A DNA stretch of 64,000 nucleotides from JAAFHB01 sp963675995 (GTDB taxonomy: Bacteria; Bacteroidota; Bacteroidia; Bacteroidales; Prolixibacteraceae), in the NCBI GenBank assembly GCA_963675995.2, contig CAXXIY010000002.1, positions 682,001 to 746,000 on the forward strand, read 5' to 3'. The stretch's first letter is position 1; each line of letters opens with the position of its first letter. Position numbers and translations under genes: made by a program. The notes beneath the pieces were generated by a model. It did not search any database and was not told the DNA's origin. It worked only from the letters and a program-made list of their open reading frames with translations. Below are positions 43,208 to 52,929 of the stretch, in pieces.

Positions 43208-45952
43208 ATGAAAAGATGCAACCACCTTCGAAACTTGATTATCACCAGTGTTCATCCGCTGTTTTTGATAATCTGTCTTTTGTTTTGCCCCCCGATTGTC
43301 TCTTTTTCAAAGGGGATTAGTACCATCAGGGTTGACTCTGCAAAAATGATCAAATCGGCCTTTGACCCGAAAATGGCAGCATGGAATATCGACTGGCCAG
43401 GACGGGTATCACAATATGACCTGGTTTATAAAAGTCCTCCTATTGATCCGATGCAGGGTATTGCTTTAGGTAATGGTGATGTTGCTGCATTGGTGTGGTG
43501 TGAGGATTCAAGAATTATTATCGTTCTGAATAAATGTGACCTGTGGGATGATTCGAATACAGGAAAATTTGAAACCTGGGATGAAAAATATGATTATTAC
43601 ACCACTCAGCGGCAGGCTTGCCGCATCGAGATCGATTTTAAATTTCCTGTTTTCAATACCCTTTACCTCTCCGATTTCAAAGCCAGACTTAACCTCGCTG
43701 ATGCTACCCTGAACTTATCAGGATCAAGTCCGTTCGGAGATCTGAATATGAAAGCATTCATAGATTATCAAACCGGGATTTTATTTTGCGATTTAGGGAG
43801 CTCTTTTCATGAAGATGTTCCGATTCAAATTTCAGTTGAACGGTTTGGGTCGAGAACTTTTTCGATGTGGTATACCCGCATGAGGAGGGATGTAATGATT
43901 GGATTAGCAGGAACTGAGGCCATTGCGGACGGGAGCGGCATGTTTCTTACTCAGAAATTGTCAGGCGGGAAATTCGCTGTTGGTGGCACAGTGATAAATA
44001 GCAATGGGTTAAAGGTGAACTATCTGCGGGAACACTCGCATTGTGCTTCAATTCAGATCTCAGGAAACCATAAAAAAAGTGTTCAGCTTGCCTTTGCGGT
44101 TACTTCACCCGGAAATGGAGATCCTGTAGCTGTGGTGAAAACGATGCTCACCTCGGCACACGAAAAAGGGTTAGAACCATTTAGCCAATCGCATAAGAAA
44201 TCCTGGAAATCGATCTGGAACCGTTCATTTATGGATTATGGGGATGATTACCTTAACAACCTCTGGTATCTGACGATGTTTTATGCCAATGCCTCGCAAG
44301 GTGGGAAATACCCGGGAAGGTTTAATAGTGGGTTGTGGAGCTGGAACCATGATATTCAGCAATGGAATTTCTATTTTCACTGGAATCAGCAACAGCTCTA
44401 CTGGCCTTTGAATGCTGCCGGGTACCACAATCTGGTTGCGCCGTACCTCGACTACCGGTTTAACTCCCTCCGGTTTGCAAAAAAAGATGCAAAGGAATTT
44501 TATAATGCCGACGGGGCCTTTATTTCGGATGTTACTAACCGAAATGGATATAACCGGATGGATGCGAATGTTAAGGATAATCATACCCCGGTAGCCGAAA
44601 TTGCACTCGATTTTTGGCGGCAGTACCTTTTTACCTCCGATAAAAAGTACTTAAAGGAGAAGGCGTTACCGTTCATTCTTGAAGCTGCCCGGTTTTTTGA
44701 GTCGTTGTTTGTAAAAGAGAGGGATGGGTTATATCATGCAAAGGAGGGTAACGGATATGAAGGTTCTGTTATCATGCACGATGGACTTACCGAACTGATT
44801 TATGCAAGGGCCTTATTCACAACCGCATTGGAGGCATTGAAAGAGGCAGGCGAAGATCTTCCGGAAGCTCAAAAGTGGAGATTTATTATGGACCACCTGG
44901 CTCAGCTTCCGGTTGTAAGGGCGAGTGCAGGGTTAATTGTGAAAGGAGAATCCGGGAATAAAATCAACCAGGGCATTTATAGCGGAACTCCGGTTACCGG
45001 GGATAAGATTATTGCTGCCGGCTGGGGTATAAAAGAGAATAAATGGCTGACAACCTGGTATAAAACAGATGATCCTGAATATGCTTTTCTATTATCCGGT
45101 GATTCTACCCAACGTAAAAAAAGTGAGTTTCGGGTGTTCGATGGAATATTTCCGGCCGTTCCCCGCTCTCCGGTTTTTCCTTCCGGATTAGTCGGACTGG
45201 CGCAAAAAGGTGACTCCTTGTTTAATGTGATGACTGCCACAACCCTTTTGTATGGTACGGAATGTATGGGCTGGGATCCGGTTCCCATCGTTATGGCCCG
45301 ATTGGGTCTTGCCCGAGAACTTGCCAGTGATCTGGCGCAGTTCCCTGCACAATGGCAGTTTTTTGTGAACGGATGGGGCCATATCAGCGCTGAGGTGAAA
45401 GAGGATGGGGAGGGGACCTCCTATTTTAAAACAAATAACGTAAGTGTGATTGGTTCGGCCGCGGAGGAGAAAGTTCCCCTGCCGGCATGGCCTTTCCGGC
45501 ACATGTCGATGGAAGCGATGTCGGTACTTGCAACCGCAATGAACGAGTCATTTCTCCAGAGTTATGATGGAACTTTAAGAGTTTTTCCTGCATGCATTGG
45601 TACTAAAACCGCAAGATTCACCCTCCATGCCAGGGGAGGATTTGTCGTTTCATCCGAATTTAAATCCGGAGTAGTTCAATGGATTGCCATTAAAAGCTTG
45701 TATGGAAATCCCTGTAAACTGGAGTTGCCATGGAACAAAGGCTTTTTGCATTCAGGCCTGACCCTTAAAAGCAAAATGGTATATGGAAATCAGGTTGTGT
45801 TTAACACCCGGCGCGATGAAGTGATCCTGATTATTCCTGAAGGGAAAGATCTTCAGTCATGGTTGGTAGAAAGAGAACATCCCATAACCAATGAAAATGT
45901 GAAATATCACCTATCCGGTAAAACCCAACTGGGTATTCCGCGGATGTTTTAA
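43208..45952 (+). CDS. Secreted GH95-like glycoside hydrolase with N-terminal DUF5703-like domain
   Basis: A 914-residue exported protein. A hydrophobic leader spans about 15-38. The N-terminal part (PIDPMQGIALGNGDVAALVW, LNKCDLWDDSN) is the beta-sandwich seen in GH95-related proteins. The middle (about 360-700) is an (alpha/alpha)6 barrel with FNSGLWSWNHDIQQWNFYFHW and NQQQLYWPLNAAG, a distant version of the GH95 fucosidase/galactosidase WN...NINxxMNYWP block. The C-terminal part is a beta domain. The substrate is not readable; alpha-L-fucoside or alpha-L-galactoside cleavage is the family precedent, but the divergence is large. Downstream are a Lys/Ala/Pro-rich protein and a convergent sialate O-acetylesterase. 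Confidence 0.75.
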   Translation: MKRCNHLRNLIITSVHPLFLIICLLFCPPIVSFSKGISTIRVDSAKMIKSAFDPKMAAWNIDWPGRVSQYDLVYKSPPIDPMQGIALGNGDVAALVWCEDSRIIIVLNKCDLWDDSNTGKFETWDEKYDYYTTQRQACRIEIDFKFPVFNTLYLSDFKARLNLADATLNLSGSSPFGDLNMKAFIDYQTGILFCDLGSSFHEDVPIQISVERFGSRTFSMWYTRMRRDVMIGLAGTEAIADGSGMFLTQKLSGGKFAVGGTVINSNGLKVNYLREHSHCASIQISGNHKKSVQLAFAVTSPGNGDPVAVVKTMLTSAHEKGLEPFSQSHKKSWKSIWNRSFMDYGDDYLNNLWYLTMFYANASQGGKYPGRFNSGLWSWNHDIQQWNFYFHWNQQQLYWPLNAAGYHNLVAPYLDYRFNSLRFAKKDAKEFYNADGAFISDVTNRNGYNRMDANVKDNHTPVAEIALDFWRQYLFTSDKKYLKEKALPFILEAARFFESLFVKERDGLYHAKEGNGYEGSVIMHDGLTELIYARALFTTALEALKEAGEDLPEAQKWRFIMDHLAQLPVVRASAGLIVKGESGNKINQGIYSGTPVTGDKIIAAGWGIKENKWLTTWYKTDDPEYAFLLSGDSTQRKKSEFRVFDGIFPAVPRSPVFPSGLVGLAQKGDSLFNVMTATTLLYGTECMGWDPVPIVMARLGLARELASDLAQFPAQWQFFVNGWGHISAEVKEDGEGTSYFKTNNVSVIGSAAEEKVPLPAWPFRHMSMEAMSVLATAMNESFLQSYDGTLRVFPACIGTKTARFTLHARGGFVVSSEFKSGVVQWIAIKSLYGNPCKLELPWNKGFLHSGLTLKSKMVYGNQVVFNTRRDEVILIIPEGKDLQSWLVEREHPITNENVKYHLSGKTQLGIPRMF

Positions 45953-46049
45953 GATAATCAATGCCACCAGGATGCTTCACTTTTTCAAAAAAGGTAAAAA
46001 AAATGGACCATTAGTTATTTTCTTCATAAAATCTTCATTATTTCTGGTC

Positions 46050-46057
46050 TATTTTTG
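46050..46057 (+). promoter_or_regulatory. Probable -7 element of the Lys/Ala/Pro-rich gene
   Basis: TATTTTTG matches TAnnTTTG, 97 bases upstream of the start codon, which would leave a leader of roughly 90 bases. No clear -33 is seen. Confidence 0.4.
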
Positions 46058-46153
46058 TAATGTTCATTAGACTGACATTCCTGACTGATGAGTAGGAAAT
46101 TATTTTAAATTTTAAAAGTGCGGAATCAGCACTATAAACACTGATGAAGTTTT

Positions 46154-46540
46154 ATGAAGAAGATGATAATCGCTTTAGTTGTATTTATTGGTTTCAGTGC
46201 TATGGCAATTGCTCAAAACCCGGCAAAACCAGTCAAAAAACCGGCTGAAAAAGCCAAGGTTGTTCAGACAGCTAAACCGGCAACTGCTGCCACTCCTGCC
46301 ACTCCTGCAAAGCCAGCCGCAAAAGCAGTTGCAGCTGATAAGAAAACAGCGCCCAAAGCGGTTGCAGCTGACAAGAAACCTGCAGCAGCGAAAGCGCCAG
46401 CCGCAGGACCATTGAAAAAAGATGGTACCCCCGACAAGAGGTTTAAAGAGAACAAAGCAGCAGCTGCACCAGCCGGACCACTGAAAAAAGACGGAACTCC
46501 GGATAAACGTTACAACGCCAATAAGAAGACGACAAAGTAA
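46154..46540 (+). CDS. Secreted Lys/Ala/Pro-rich repeat protein
   Basis: A 128-residue, very basic protein. A signal peptide (1-20, ending AMAIAQ) is followed by a low-complexity Ala/Lys/Pro stretch (21-84) with KAVAADKK occurring twice, then the module GPLKKDGTPDKR at 85-96 and again at 108-119, each followed by a short Lys/Asn-rich piece. No enzyme fold is possible. The repeated module is unlikely to be chance. Binding to a polyanion such as acidic polysaccharide or nucleic acid in the periplasm is a guess from charge. It has its own -7 element and a strong terminator. Confidence 0.85.
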   Translation: MKKMIIALVVFIGFSAMAIAQNPAKPVKKPAEKAKVVQTAKPATAATPATPAKPAAKAVAADKKTAPKAVAADKKPAAAKAPAAGPLKKDGTPDKRFKENKAAAAPAGPLKKDGTPDKRYNANKKTTK

Positions 46541-46582
46541 CTTCCTTTTTGGTTGCAAACTGTAACCATACCGGACATAAGG

Positions 46583-46625
46583 TAACCGGGTTCAACTCAT
46601 TTGGGTGAACCCGGTTATTTTTTTC
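46583..46625. terminator. Bidirectional terminator between convergent genes
   Basis: A perfect 12-bp stem TAACCGGGTTCA/TGAACCCGGTTA (46583-46594 with 46606-46617) followed by a run of T on the plus strand. It serves the Lys/Ala/Pro-rich gene and could stop the acetylesterase transcript from the other side. Confidence 0.88.
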
Positions 46626-46662
46626 TGGTTATAAAAGTTAATTTCAGATCTTTGAAAATGAT

Positions 46663-48081
46663 TTACTTCTTTACAGGTGTCGTATCAACCTCCCAGTTGT
46701 CGGTGCGGAACAGATTAACCGGCAAACCCTCTTTACTGAACAGGTTTGGAGTGGCTGCATTACTAAAACCGAACCTTACTGCAACGGGAGCCTTGATTGA
46801 TTTATTCCAGACAACAAGGGTATTGCCATCAATTTTGGCCATTGCAGGCTGGAATTGGCGATCATCTCCTGCAATATATACCTCTGTTATTGTCTTCCCC
46901 TTGGCTGTCAGGCCATTATCGGCATTATCAAATAAGATTCTGATTTTATCCTTTTCGTTTTTCATCCCTTTATACATTGGATATTTGTAATTCAAGCCAC
47001 TTTTGCCATATATTTCGGTCAATGCAATATTGGCAAGGCGTGCAGCAACATCGATTTTATTGACCGGATGGATGTTCGTCAGATCATTTACCAGATCAGG
47101 GATGACTGCCATTCCTGTTTTAGGAATCGAGAGACAGTTTGTTTGTGCCTCGCGCAACAGGGCGCAAACATTCTGGTTACCATAACCTGAGAAAGGGGCA
47201 ATCTGAACAAAGTAGAACGGGAACTCTTTCTGCCACGCTTTACGCCATGCACCGATCATTTTGGTCATAAGCGGTTTATAGGTCGAGGCGGTTCCTGAAT
47301 TGCTCTCGCCCTGATACCAGACAACACCCGCAATTTCAAAATTGGTGATCGGATTGATCATTGCATTGAAAGCAAGTCCCGGAAGATTAGGCCACCAGGC
47401 TACAGCACCTATTTTTTTTGCTGCCTGATTCAGTTCCAAATCATTCTCTACCTCATCTTTTGGCGTCCAAACTTCGGCTGCTGTACCACCCCAGTTACTG
47501 TTGATTAAACCTATTGGGACACTGAGTTCCTGCTGAAGTTTTTTCCCAAAGAAATATCCAACGGCGCTGAAATGTTTCATCTCCTCAGGAGAACACACCT
47601 TCCAGCTTCCCGCACAATTCTCCTGGGGATATTCGGAGGTTGATTTTGGAACATAGAAAAACCTGATTTTCTGATTGGTCGCATTGGGCATTTCATCAAG
47701 ACACTGCTTGAGCCCCTGATCGCCACTCCACTCCATATTGCTTTGTCCGCTGCAAACCCATGTCTCTCCGATCATAACATCCTCAAGAGTAGTGGATTCG
47801 TTGATGGTAATGGTGTACGGACCTCCAGCTACCGGAGTTTTTATCTTCTGAATCCATTTTGCAGATGATCCACCGGTGGTTTTATAGGTGATCGTATCCC
47901 AACTTGTTTTAATAATTATCTTTTCAGCCGGAGCACACCACCCCCAAAGCTTAACCTCGCTTTTCTGTTGTAAAACCATGTGACTTCCCAGAATGGTAGG
48001 GAGCCGAACAGCTGCCGCAATAATTAACGAATTAACAACTAATAATAAACAGAAGAGCGTTGCAAAAATTGTCTTTTTCAT
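46663..48081 (-). CDS. Secreted sialate O-acetylesterase (SGNH hydrolase)
   Basis: A 472-residue esterase removing O-acetyl groups from sialic acid or other glycans. A signal peptide covers about 1-22 (LFCLLLVVNSLIIAAAV). Catalytic Ser is in WVCSGQSNMEWSG (about 110), the oxyanion Gly/Asn blocks are LINSNWGGTAAEVW and VVWYQGESNSG, and the distal Asp/His lie in DLTNIHPVNK. Length fits the SASA family. It is convergent with the Lys/Ala/Pro-rich gene and lies downstream of the lipid A deacylase-like gene on the same strand. Confidence 0.93.
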   Translation of the reverse strand: MKKTIFATLFCLLLVVNSLIIAAAVRLPTILGSHMVLQQKSEVKLWGWCAPAEKIIIKTSWDTITYKTTGGSSAKWIQKIKTPVAGGPYTITINESTTLEDVMIGETWVCSGQSNMEWSGDQGLKQCLDEMPNATNQKIRFFYVPKSTSEYPQENCAGSWKVCSPEEMKHFSAVGYFFGKKLQQELSVPIGLINSNWGGTAAEVWTPKDEVENDLELNQAAKKIGAVAWWPNLPGLAFNAMINPITNFEIAGVVWYQGESNSGTASTYKPLMTKMIGAWRKAWQKEFPFYFVQIAPFSGYGNQNVCALLREAQTNCLSIPKTGMAVIPDLVNDLTNIHPVNKIDVAARLANIALTEIYGKSGLNYKYPMYKGMKNEKDKIRILFDNADNGLTAKGKTITEVYIAGDDRQFQPAMAKIDGNTLVVWNKSIKAPVAVRFGFSNAATPNLFSKEGLPVNLFRTDNWEVDTTPVKK

Positions 48082-48159
48082 CGTTTTAATTTTTTGGTGA
48101 TTAAATGTTCGTTGTTCAACTTTGTTTTGTTGTATCTTATTGTCGATTTTTAGGATAAA

Positions 48160-49253
48160 CTAGGCTTTAATGATTTTTCTGTTTAACGAATTCCAAAGAA
48201 CAAACCCCATTCCAAATTCTGCAAAATCGACATCCACTCCATGGACTTTAATCGTGAAGGAGGGTATAAATCTTTTGGAAATCATATATCTCAATCCAAT
48301 TCGCTCATAAAAGAGGGGGTCGGTGGGACAGGGGTTTCTGATATAAATACCTAATTGAGTGACAATTGAGAGTTTGTCAATGGTAAGTTCGTGGCCACAA
48401 AAGAGCCCGGCAGCCAGTACGTTTGTCAGTTGATTCTCCTTTTGAAGCTGATAGAGGTCTCCTTCATCATAAAACATATCAACACCACCACTTAATCTGC
48501 TTTTTTGATTGAGAGTATGGTATAATCCGGCGCTTAATGATCCGACCGTACTTTTTGAGGCATAAGAGGTACTCTCTCTCATGCGACTCCAGGCACCGAA
48601 AATAATCAACGACCAGCTCTTCTCTATGGGTGTTATCCGATCATAATTTGGATTGGCAGTTAAATGGGACAAGGTATAACGCACACCTGCTTCTGCCCCA
48701 ATCATGTTAATCCCTTTGTTCGGCTTGTTTGTGTTCCCGTTTGATAAATGATACGCTTCCAAAGCCAGGAGGATTTCGAACTGCCTTGTGATAGGGATTG
48801 AGGTATTAAGACTTAATGAGGAATAAACTGCCAGTTTTGAACCAATGACTACATCTTGCGGGTATTGCTCTTTGTATGGATTAAATCCCCAGGTAATTCC
48901 TAGATGCATTCCCGTATTAATGATGATTGGAAATTGGGTCAGTAATGGCAGATTTAAAAAGGAATAAATTGCAGTTGGATTTCCCAAAGATCTGGTTGTG
49001 AGATAATTACGTGAGATGCCAATCCCTAGTTGGGGATAATGGTAACAACGCTGCCACTCCTTCTGTCCTAAGGTCTTTAAACCCACTCTCGCATTAAAAA
49101 AAGTTACTGCACCTGCCAGATTCTGCATTTTGGGATGGGGAGGAGTTTTCCACCACCGCTCGAAAAATCGAAAAATATCCTGTTATTTTGTGGTTTGCCT
49201 GAGATGTGTGACAATATTGTGAATATCAAAGAGATATAAATTATTTTTGTCAT
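48160..49253 (-). pseudogene. PagL-like lipid A 3-O-deacylase (acyloxyacyl hydrolase), frameshifted
   Basis: The main frame (48160-49128, 322 residues) has the outer-membrane beta-barrel look of PagL with the active-site motif HLSNGNTNKPNKG (His-x-Ser-Asn-Gly), LKTLGQKEWQRCYHYPQ near its start and a barrel-like end, but its only ATG lacks any export signal. Immediately upstream in another frame an ATG at 49253 opens a signal-peptide sequence (MTKIIYISLIFTILSHISG) that runs into the run of four A at 49131-49128 (minus strand). One extra A there would join both frames as ...LPIPK-MQNLAG..., giving about 364 residues with a leader. So the gene is split by a -1 change in a homopolymer, from mutation, phase variation or a sequence error. 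The intact enzyme would remove an acyl chain from lipid A at the outer membrane. Confidence 0.8.
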
Positions 49254-49362
49254 AAGTTATCGTGTAGAAAGTAGGTTTTTCATACAGATTAAATCTTTAA
49301 CTTTATTTTGAGGGTCAAATATAAGTCTCTTTTAGTTATTTTTGGCTTCTGAAATTACAAAG

Positions 49363-51336
49363 ATGCAAATGATGATAAGGAAAACGGAATTAATCTTTCT
49401 TCTTTTTACAACAGTCTTTTGTACTGCACAACTTCAGGCTGCAAAATCGGATAAAATGATTCCAAAGAGAGTGCAGATTTCAGGTAACGAGGCTACTGAT
49501 TCTTTGAAATGGAGTGTCAGCTTTTTAAATAAACTACTTTACTCCGATGGTGAATGGTACCTCAATGACAGCAATTTCAAAAAACCGGTTCAAGGTGTTT
49601 TAAATTATGCTGAAAATCTCCCGCTGGATAGTGCAATTTTCAACCTTAAAAAGTTATTGAAAGACACCACTGTTGTTTATCTGATGGGACGACATCCTCA
49701 GGATATCCAAAATGTAAAAGAGGTCCGTGGTTTTTTAACGGATGAAGAGATTGAGAAAGGGGCTGATCTCATTCGGAAAAATGTGTTTGACAGTTTGAAT
49801 AACACCAATATTGTTGTTCCGGCAATTATTCTTGAAGCCGGACTTTCGAAGGCGCCCTATGTTCCGGACGGTGATCCTGTGAAGTTACTGGGAAAGCAAA
49901 AAGAGTTGCCGGGCGAATTTATTACGAATTTGAATAACAAGATTGCAGGAGTACATTTCCCCCCGAATATGACCGGTTCGGCGATGGATTCAACGCTGCA
50001 TCAACTTTTCATCACCTATCGTAAGGTGTACAACGATTCGGTGATGAATCGTTGGCGGGACAAATTGGTTTTTAGTTACCGTAGTAAATACATCTCCAAT
50101 CAGGCTGACTTAAGAGTAAAAGCTTATAAAAACCTTGTTGCTGAGCAAAATATGAATCTGCTAACTGCCTACAACGACAAGACCATAGGTCGTGTGAACG
50201 ATTCTTTGAGGATTGCTCTTCAATATCTGACAGCCCATGCCGAAACCGATTCTGCATTGATCAGGCTCTCTAATTTATCGAACGAAAAGACTGAATTATG
50301 GACAGCAAACCGGGAGCGAAAGCCAATCCGGATGTTTCTTAAAAATGCCCAGAATGATTCATTGAGTGTTGTGCTAATTAACAAAGGTAAGGGTGAATTA
50401 AAGCTCGAAATTGACGATGGGGTTAAACTGACCCGGTTTTCCGAGTCGCAGAACCGTACGGTTACCTTTGCGACCAAGGCGCCCGATAAACGATTACAAA
50501 AGGTAAATCTAAAAAATGTGGTTTATCCGCCGTGGACGCTGATTGGAAACGGGTCAGTAGGATTTACCCAGACCTCTTTATCTAATTGGTCCAAGGGGGG
50601 CGAGAGCGCCATGTCACTTCTTGTTATTAGTAAATACGATGCAAATTACTCAAAAAAGAAGGTTAAATGGGAGAATAGCGCTGAATTCCGATATGGAGTT
50701 AGTCAGAGTAAGTCGAGAGGTTTGGAAAAAAATGATGATAAGATTGAGTTCCAAAGCCGGTTCGGTTATTCCGCTTTTAAGAAATGGTTTTATTCGGGTG
50801 AGACCAACTTCAGAACACAGATTGCAAATGGTTACAATTTCCCCGATAAGATTCACCCAATTTCTTCCTTTATGGCTCCGGGATACCTGACCATGTCAAT
50901 AGGTCTTGATTATAAACCCAACAAAGACTTCTCTCTCTTTCTTTCACCTTTCACTTCGAAAACGACCTATGTAAGGGATACCGTTTTAATCACCCCGTCG
51001 AAATTTGGACTCGAACCCGGGAAGAAGAAACTCTGGGAACCTGGTATGATTATTAAAGCAAATTGGCATCTGAAACTTGATGAGAATATTACGTATGATA
51101 CCAAAGGGGAGTTTTTTAATAATTACAGATACACTTTTCAGAAATTTGCTTTTGAATGGGAGCAGGTGGTAATGATGCGTGTCAATCGGTTTATTAATGC
51201 CAGAGTAATTACAAATCTTCTTTATGATTATAATACCAAATTCCCAATCCTCAACGATGCAGGAACTGTGATTGGTCAGAAACCAAAGTGGCAGTTTAAA
51301 GAGCTGTTTACAATTGGGCTAACCTATAAGTTTTAG
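49363..51336 (+). CDS. DUF3078 outer-membrane protein
   Basis: A 657-residue envelope protein. A signal peptide ends near TAQLQA (about residue 26). The ATG at 49363 is chosen over a TTG at 49342; ATGs at 49369 and 49372 are also possible. The first 350 residues are helical and mixed with no known fold. From YPPWTLIGNGSVGFTQTSLSNW on, the sequence matches DUF3078: alternating amphipathic strands with aromatic ends typical of a barrel, ending in GLTYKF with terminal Phe. DUF3078 proteins are Bacteroidota-specific and uncharacterised; a porin- or assembly-related role is possible. Confidence 0.85.
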   Translation: MQMMIRKTELIFLLFTTVFCTAQLQAAKSDKMIPKRVQISGNEATDSLKWSVSFLNKLLYSDGEWYLNDSNFKKPVQGVLNYAENLPLDSAIFNLKKLLKDTTVVYLMGRHPQDIQNVKEVRGFLTDEEIEKGADLIRKNVFDSLNNTNIVVPAIILEAGLSKAPYVPDGDPVKLLGKQKELPGEFITNLNNKIAGVHFPPNMTGSAMDSTLHQLFITYRKVYNDSVMNRWRDKLVFSYRSKYISNQADLRVKAYKNLVAEQNMNLLTAYNDKTIGRVNDSLRIALQYLTAHAETDSALIRLSNLSNEKTELWTANRERKPIRMFLKNAQNDSLSVVLINKGKGELKLEIDDGVKLTRFSESQNRTVTFATKAPDKRLQKVNLKNVVYPPWTLIGNGSVGFTQTSLSNWSKGGESAMSLLVISKYDANYSKKKVKWENSAEFRYGVSQSKSRGLEKNDDKIEFQSRFGYSAFKKWFYSGETNFRTQIANGYNFPDKIHPISSFMAPGYLTMSIGLDYKPNKDFSLFLSPFTSKTTYVRDTVLITPSKFGLEPGKKKLWEPGMIIKANWHLKLDENITYDTKGEFFNNYRYTFQKFAFEWEQVVMMRVNRFINARVITNLLYDYNTKFPILNDAGTVIGQKPKWQFKELFTIGLTYKF

Positions 51337-51457
51337 CCGCTAAAGAATTTGGATGTCTAATTCATTATCCCGGATGGTGCAGTTGATCTCAAATCGGTCT
51401 GCCAGGTAACCTATGGAATAATTTTGACCATTCAATGGGATTGGTGCCAATTTTATC

Positions 51458-51465
51458 TATTTTTG
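51458..51465 (+). promoter_or_regulatory. Probable -7 element of the SRPBCC gene
   Basis: TATTTTTG matches TAnnTTTG, 23 bases before the start codon. No -33 TTTG at usual spacing. Confidence 0.4.
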
Positions 51466-51487
51466 AGTTGAATGAATCAATGATAAC

Positions 51488-51862
51488 ATGAGAGATTTTA
51501 AAAAATACTTTAAACTTGAAGCTTCACCAGCCGATCTTTATAATGCACTTACCAATCCGTCCATGATTGAAATCTGGACGGGCGAAACTGTAATGATGAG
51601 TACTGAACCGGGCAGTGAGTTCTCATTATGGGATGGTGAGATCGTTGGTCGGAACATTGAGTTTGTTCCTGACCGGAAAATTGTTCAGCAATGGTATTTT
51701 GGCGAAGAGTCTGACTCAATAGTGACCATCAAACTTCATCCTGATAAGACCGGAACCAACGTCGAAGTTCATCAAACAAATATTCCTGATGAGGCGTACG
51801 ATAACATTGCCGAAGGTTGGGAGTCTGATTATTTTGGAAGTCTTAAGGAATTATTTGATTAG
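51488..51862 (+). CDS. SRPBCC/AHSA1-like domain protein
   Basis: A 124-residue cytoplasmic protein of the START/Bet v 1-like superfamily, close to the Hsp90-activator (AHSA1) homologues. Features: PADLYNALTNPSMIEIWTGE near the start, FSLWDGEIVGRNIEFVPDRKIVQQW in the middle and the GWESDYFGSLKELF C-terminal helix. Such proteins bind hydrophobic ligands. It stands alone, convergent with the macro-GNAT gene. Confidence 0.88.
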   Translation: MRDFKKYFKLEASPADLYNALTNPSMIEIWTGETVMMSTEPGSEFSLWDGEIVGRNIEFVPDRKIVQQWYFGEESDSIVTIKLHPDKTGTNVEVHQTNIPDEAYDNIAEGWESDYFGSLKELFD

Positions 51863-51926
51863 GGAGTACTTTATAACACCGGATTATGGGGGATTCTGCA
51901 CAGAAAGGATAAGTTTTAATCGTTTT

Positions 51927-52928
51927 CTATTTAATTATATAACGCATTTTATAGTCATCCATTATATAGCCTGAACCGATATCTGCGATTACAGCACCTT
52001 CATTTATAAAGCCCATTTTTTCATAAGCTTTTATACTGTTGAGATTGTTTTTGTTAACCGTGAGTGTTATCGCCAATGCGCCAAACTCCCGGGCCTTTTT
52101 GATAATAAATTTCAATCCCTCTTTTCCTAATCCTGTACCCCTTTTATTTTTGACGACATAAAACTTACTGAGAAATAATTCCAAACCATTCTGCCTGATG
52201 GAGATATAGCCTGACGGTTCATTGTTATGGTTGATGATATAATATTCCTGGTGGTCGTTTTTTATTTGATTTTCAATAGCCTCAGCTGATTGGAAGGAGG
52301 ATACCATATATTCGACCTGTTCCTGTCCGATAATAGGAACGTAATGTTCGTTCCAAATGGAATGGGCAAGATTGGCGGTGATTTGAATGTCTGCCTGCGA
52401 ATGAACCTCTTTGATCGTAATTACGTTGGAAATCATGTTGTTGTAAATGTTAAAATTATCTTCATCGAAACAGCAAAATATTATTTGAAGGAATGAAGGA
52501 TGAATAGTGATAAAATCACGGACTGCTGCAATCGCAATTGCACCGGCTTCTCCTTTTGGAAAGCCGTATATCCCAGTGCTGATATTGGGAAAGGCTATTG
52601 TTTTAATGTTATTTTCGAGGGCGAGTTGGAGACTTTGTTTATAGCAAGAGGCAAGCAACTCTTTTTCCTGGTGAGTCCCTCCGTGCCAGACCGGACCTAC
52701 AGTATGAATAACGTATTTTGACGGCAGTCTGAAACCTGGAGTGATTTTGGCATCGCCTGTATTACACCCGTTTAGCTTCTCGCAGGATCTAAGCAGTTCT
52801 GCTCCGGCTGCCCGGTGAATTGCACCATCTACACCACCGCCACCCAATAAGGATCGGTTAGCCGCATTTACAATTGCATCGACGCTTAACAATGTGATAT
52901 CCCCCCTGATAACTGTAATTTCTCCCAT
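51927..52928 (-). CDS. Macro domain fused to GNAT acetyltransferase
   Basis: A 333-residue fusion. The N-terminal macro domain (1 to about 170) is complete, with IVNAANRSLLGGGGVDGAIH, YVIHTVGPVW and FPNISTGIYGFPKGEA, as in ADP-ribose-binding O-acetyl-ADP-ribose deacetylases. The C-terminal GNAT domain (about 180-330) has the acetyl-CoA loop NKRGTGLGKEGL and LNSIKAYEKMGF. The frame opens at 53006, but the ATG at 52928 matches the macro start (MGEITVIRGD) and lies one base after the kinase stop (TAG 52930-52932), so translation is coupled to the kinase. The pairing suggests joint handling of ADP-ribose and acetyl groups, but the substrates are unknown. The fusion shows no frame disruption. Confidence 0.88.
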   Translation of the reverse strand: MGEITVIRGDITLLSVDAIVNAANRSLLGGGGVDGAIHRAAGAELLRSCEKLNGCNTGDAKITPGFRLPSKYVIHTVGPVWHGGTHQEKELLASCYKQSLQLALENNIKTIAFPNISTGIYGFPKGEAGAIAIAAVRDFITIHPSFLQIIFCCFDEDNFNIYNNMISNVITIKEVHSQADIQITANLAHSIWNEHYVPIIGQEQVEYMVSSFQSAEAIENQIKNDHQEYYIINHNNEPSGYISIRQNGLELFLSKFYVVKNKRGTGLGKEGLKFIIKKAREFGALAITLTVNKNNLNSIKAYEKMGFINEGAVIADIGSGYIMDDYKMRYIIK

Positions 52929-52929
52929 A

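Noticed and set aside
46175..46558. Minus-strand open frame opposite the Lys/Ala/Pro-rich gene
   Set aside because: Its Cys/Phe/Arg-rich translation is the antisense of Ala/Lys/Pro codons; the plus frame has a signal peptide and a terminator.
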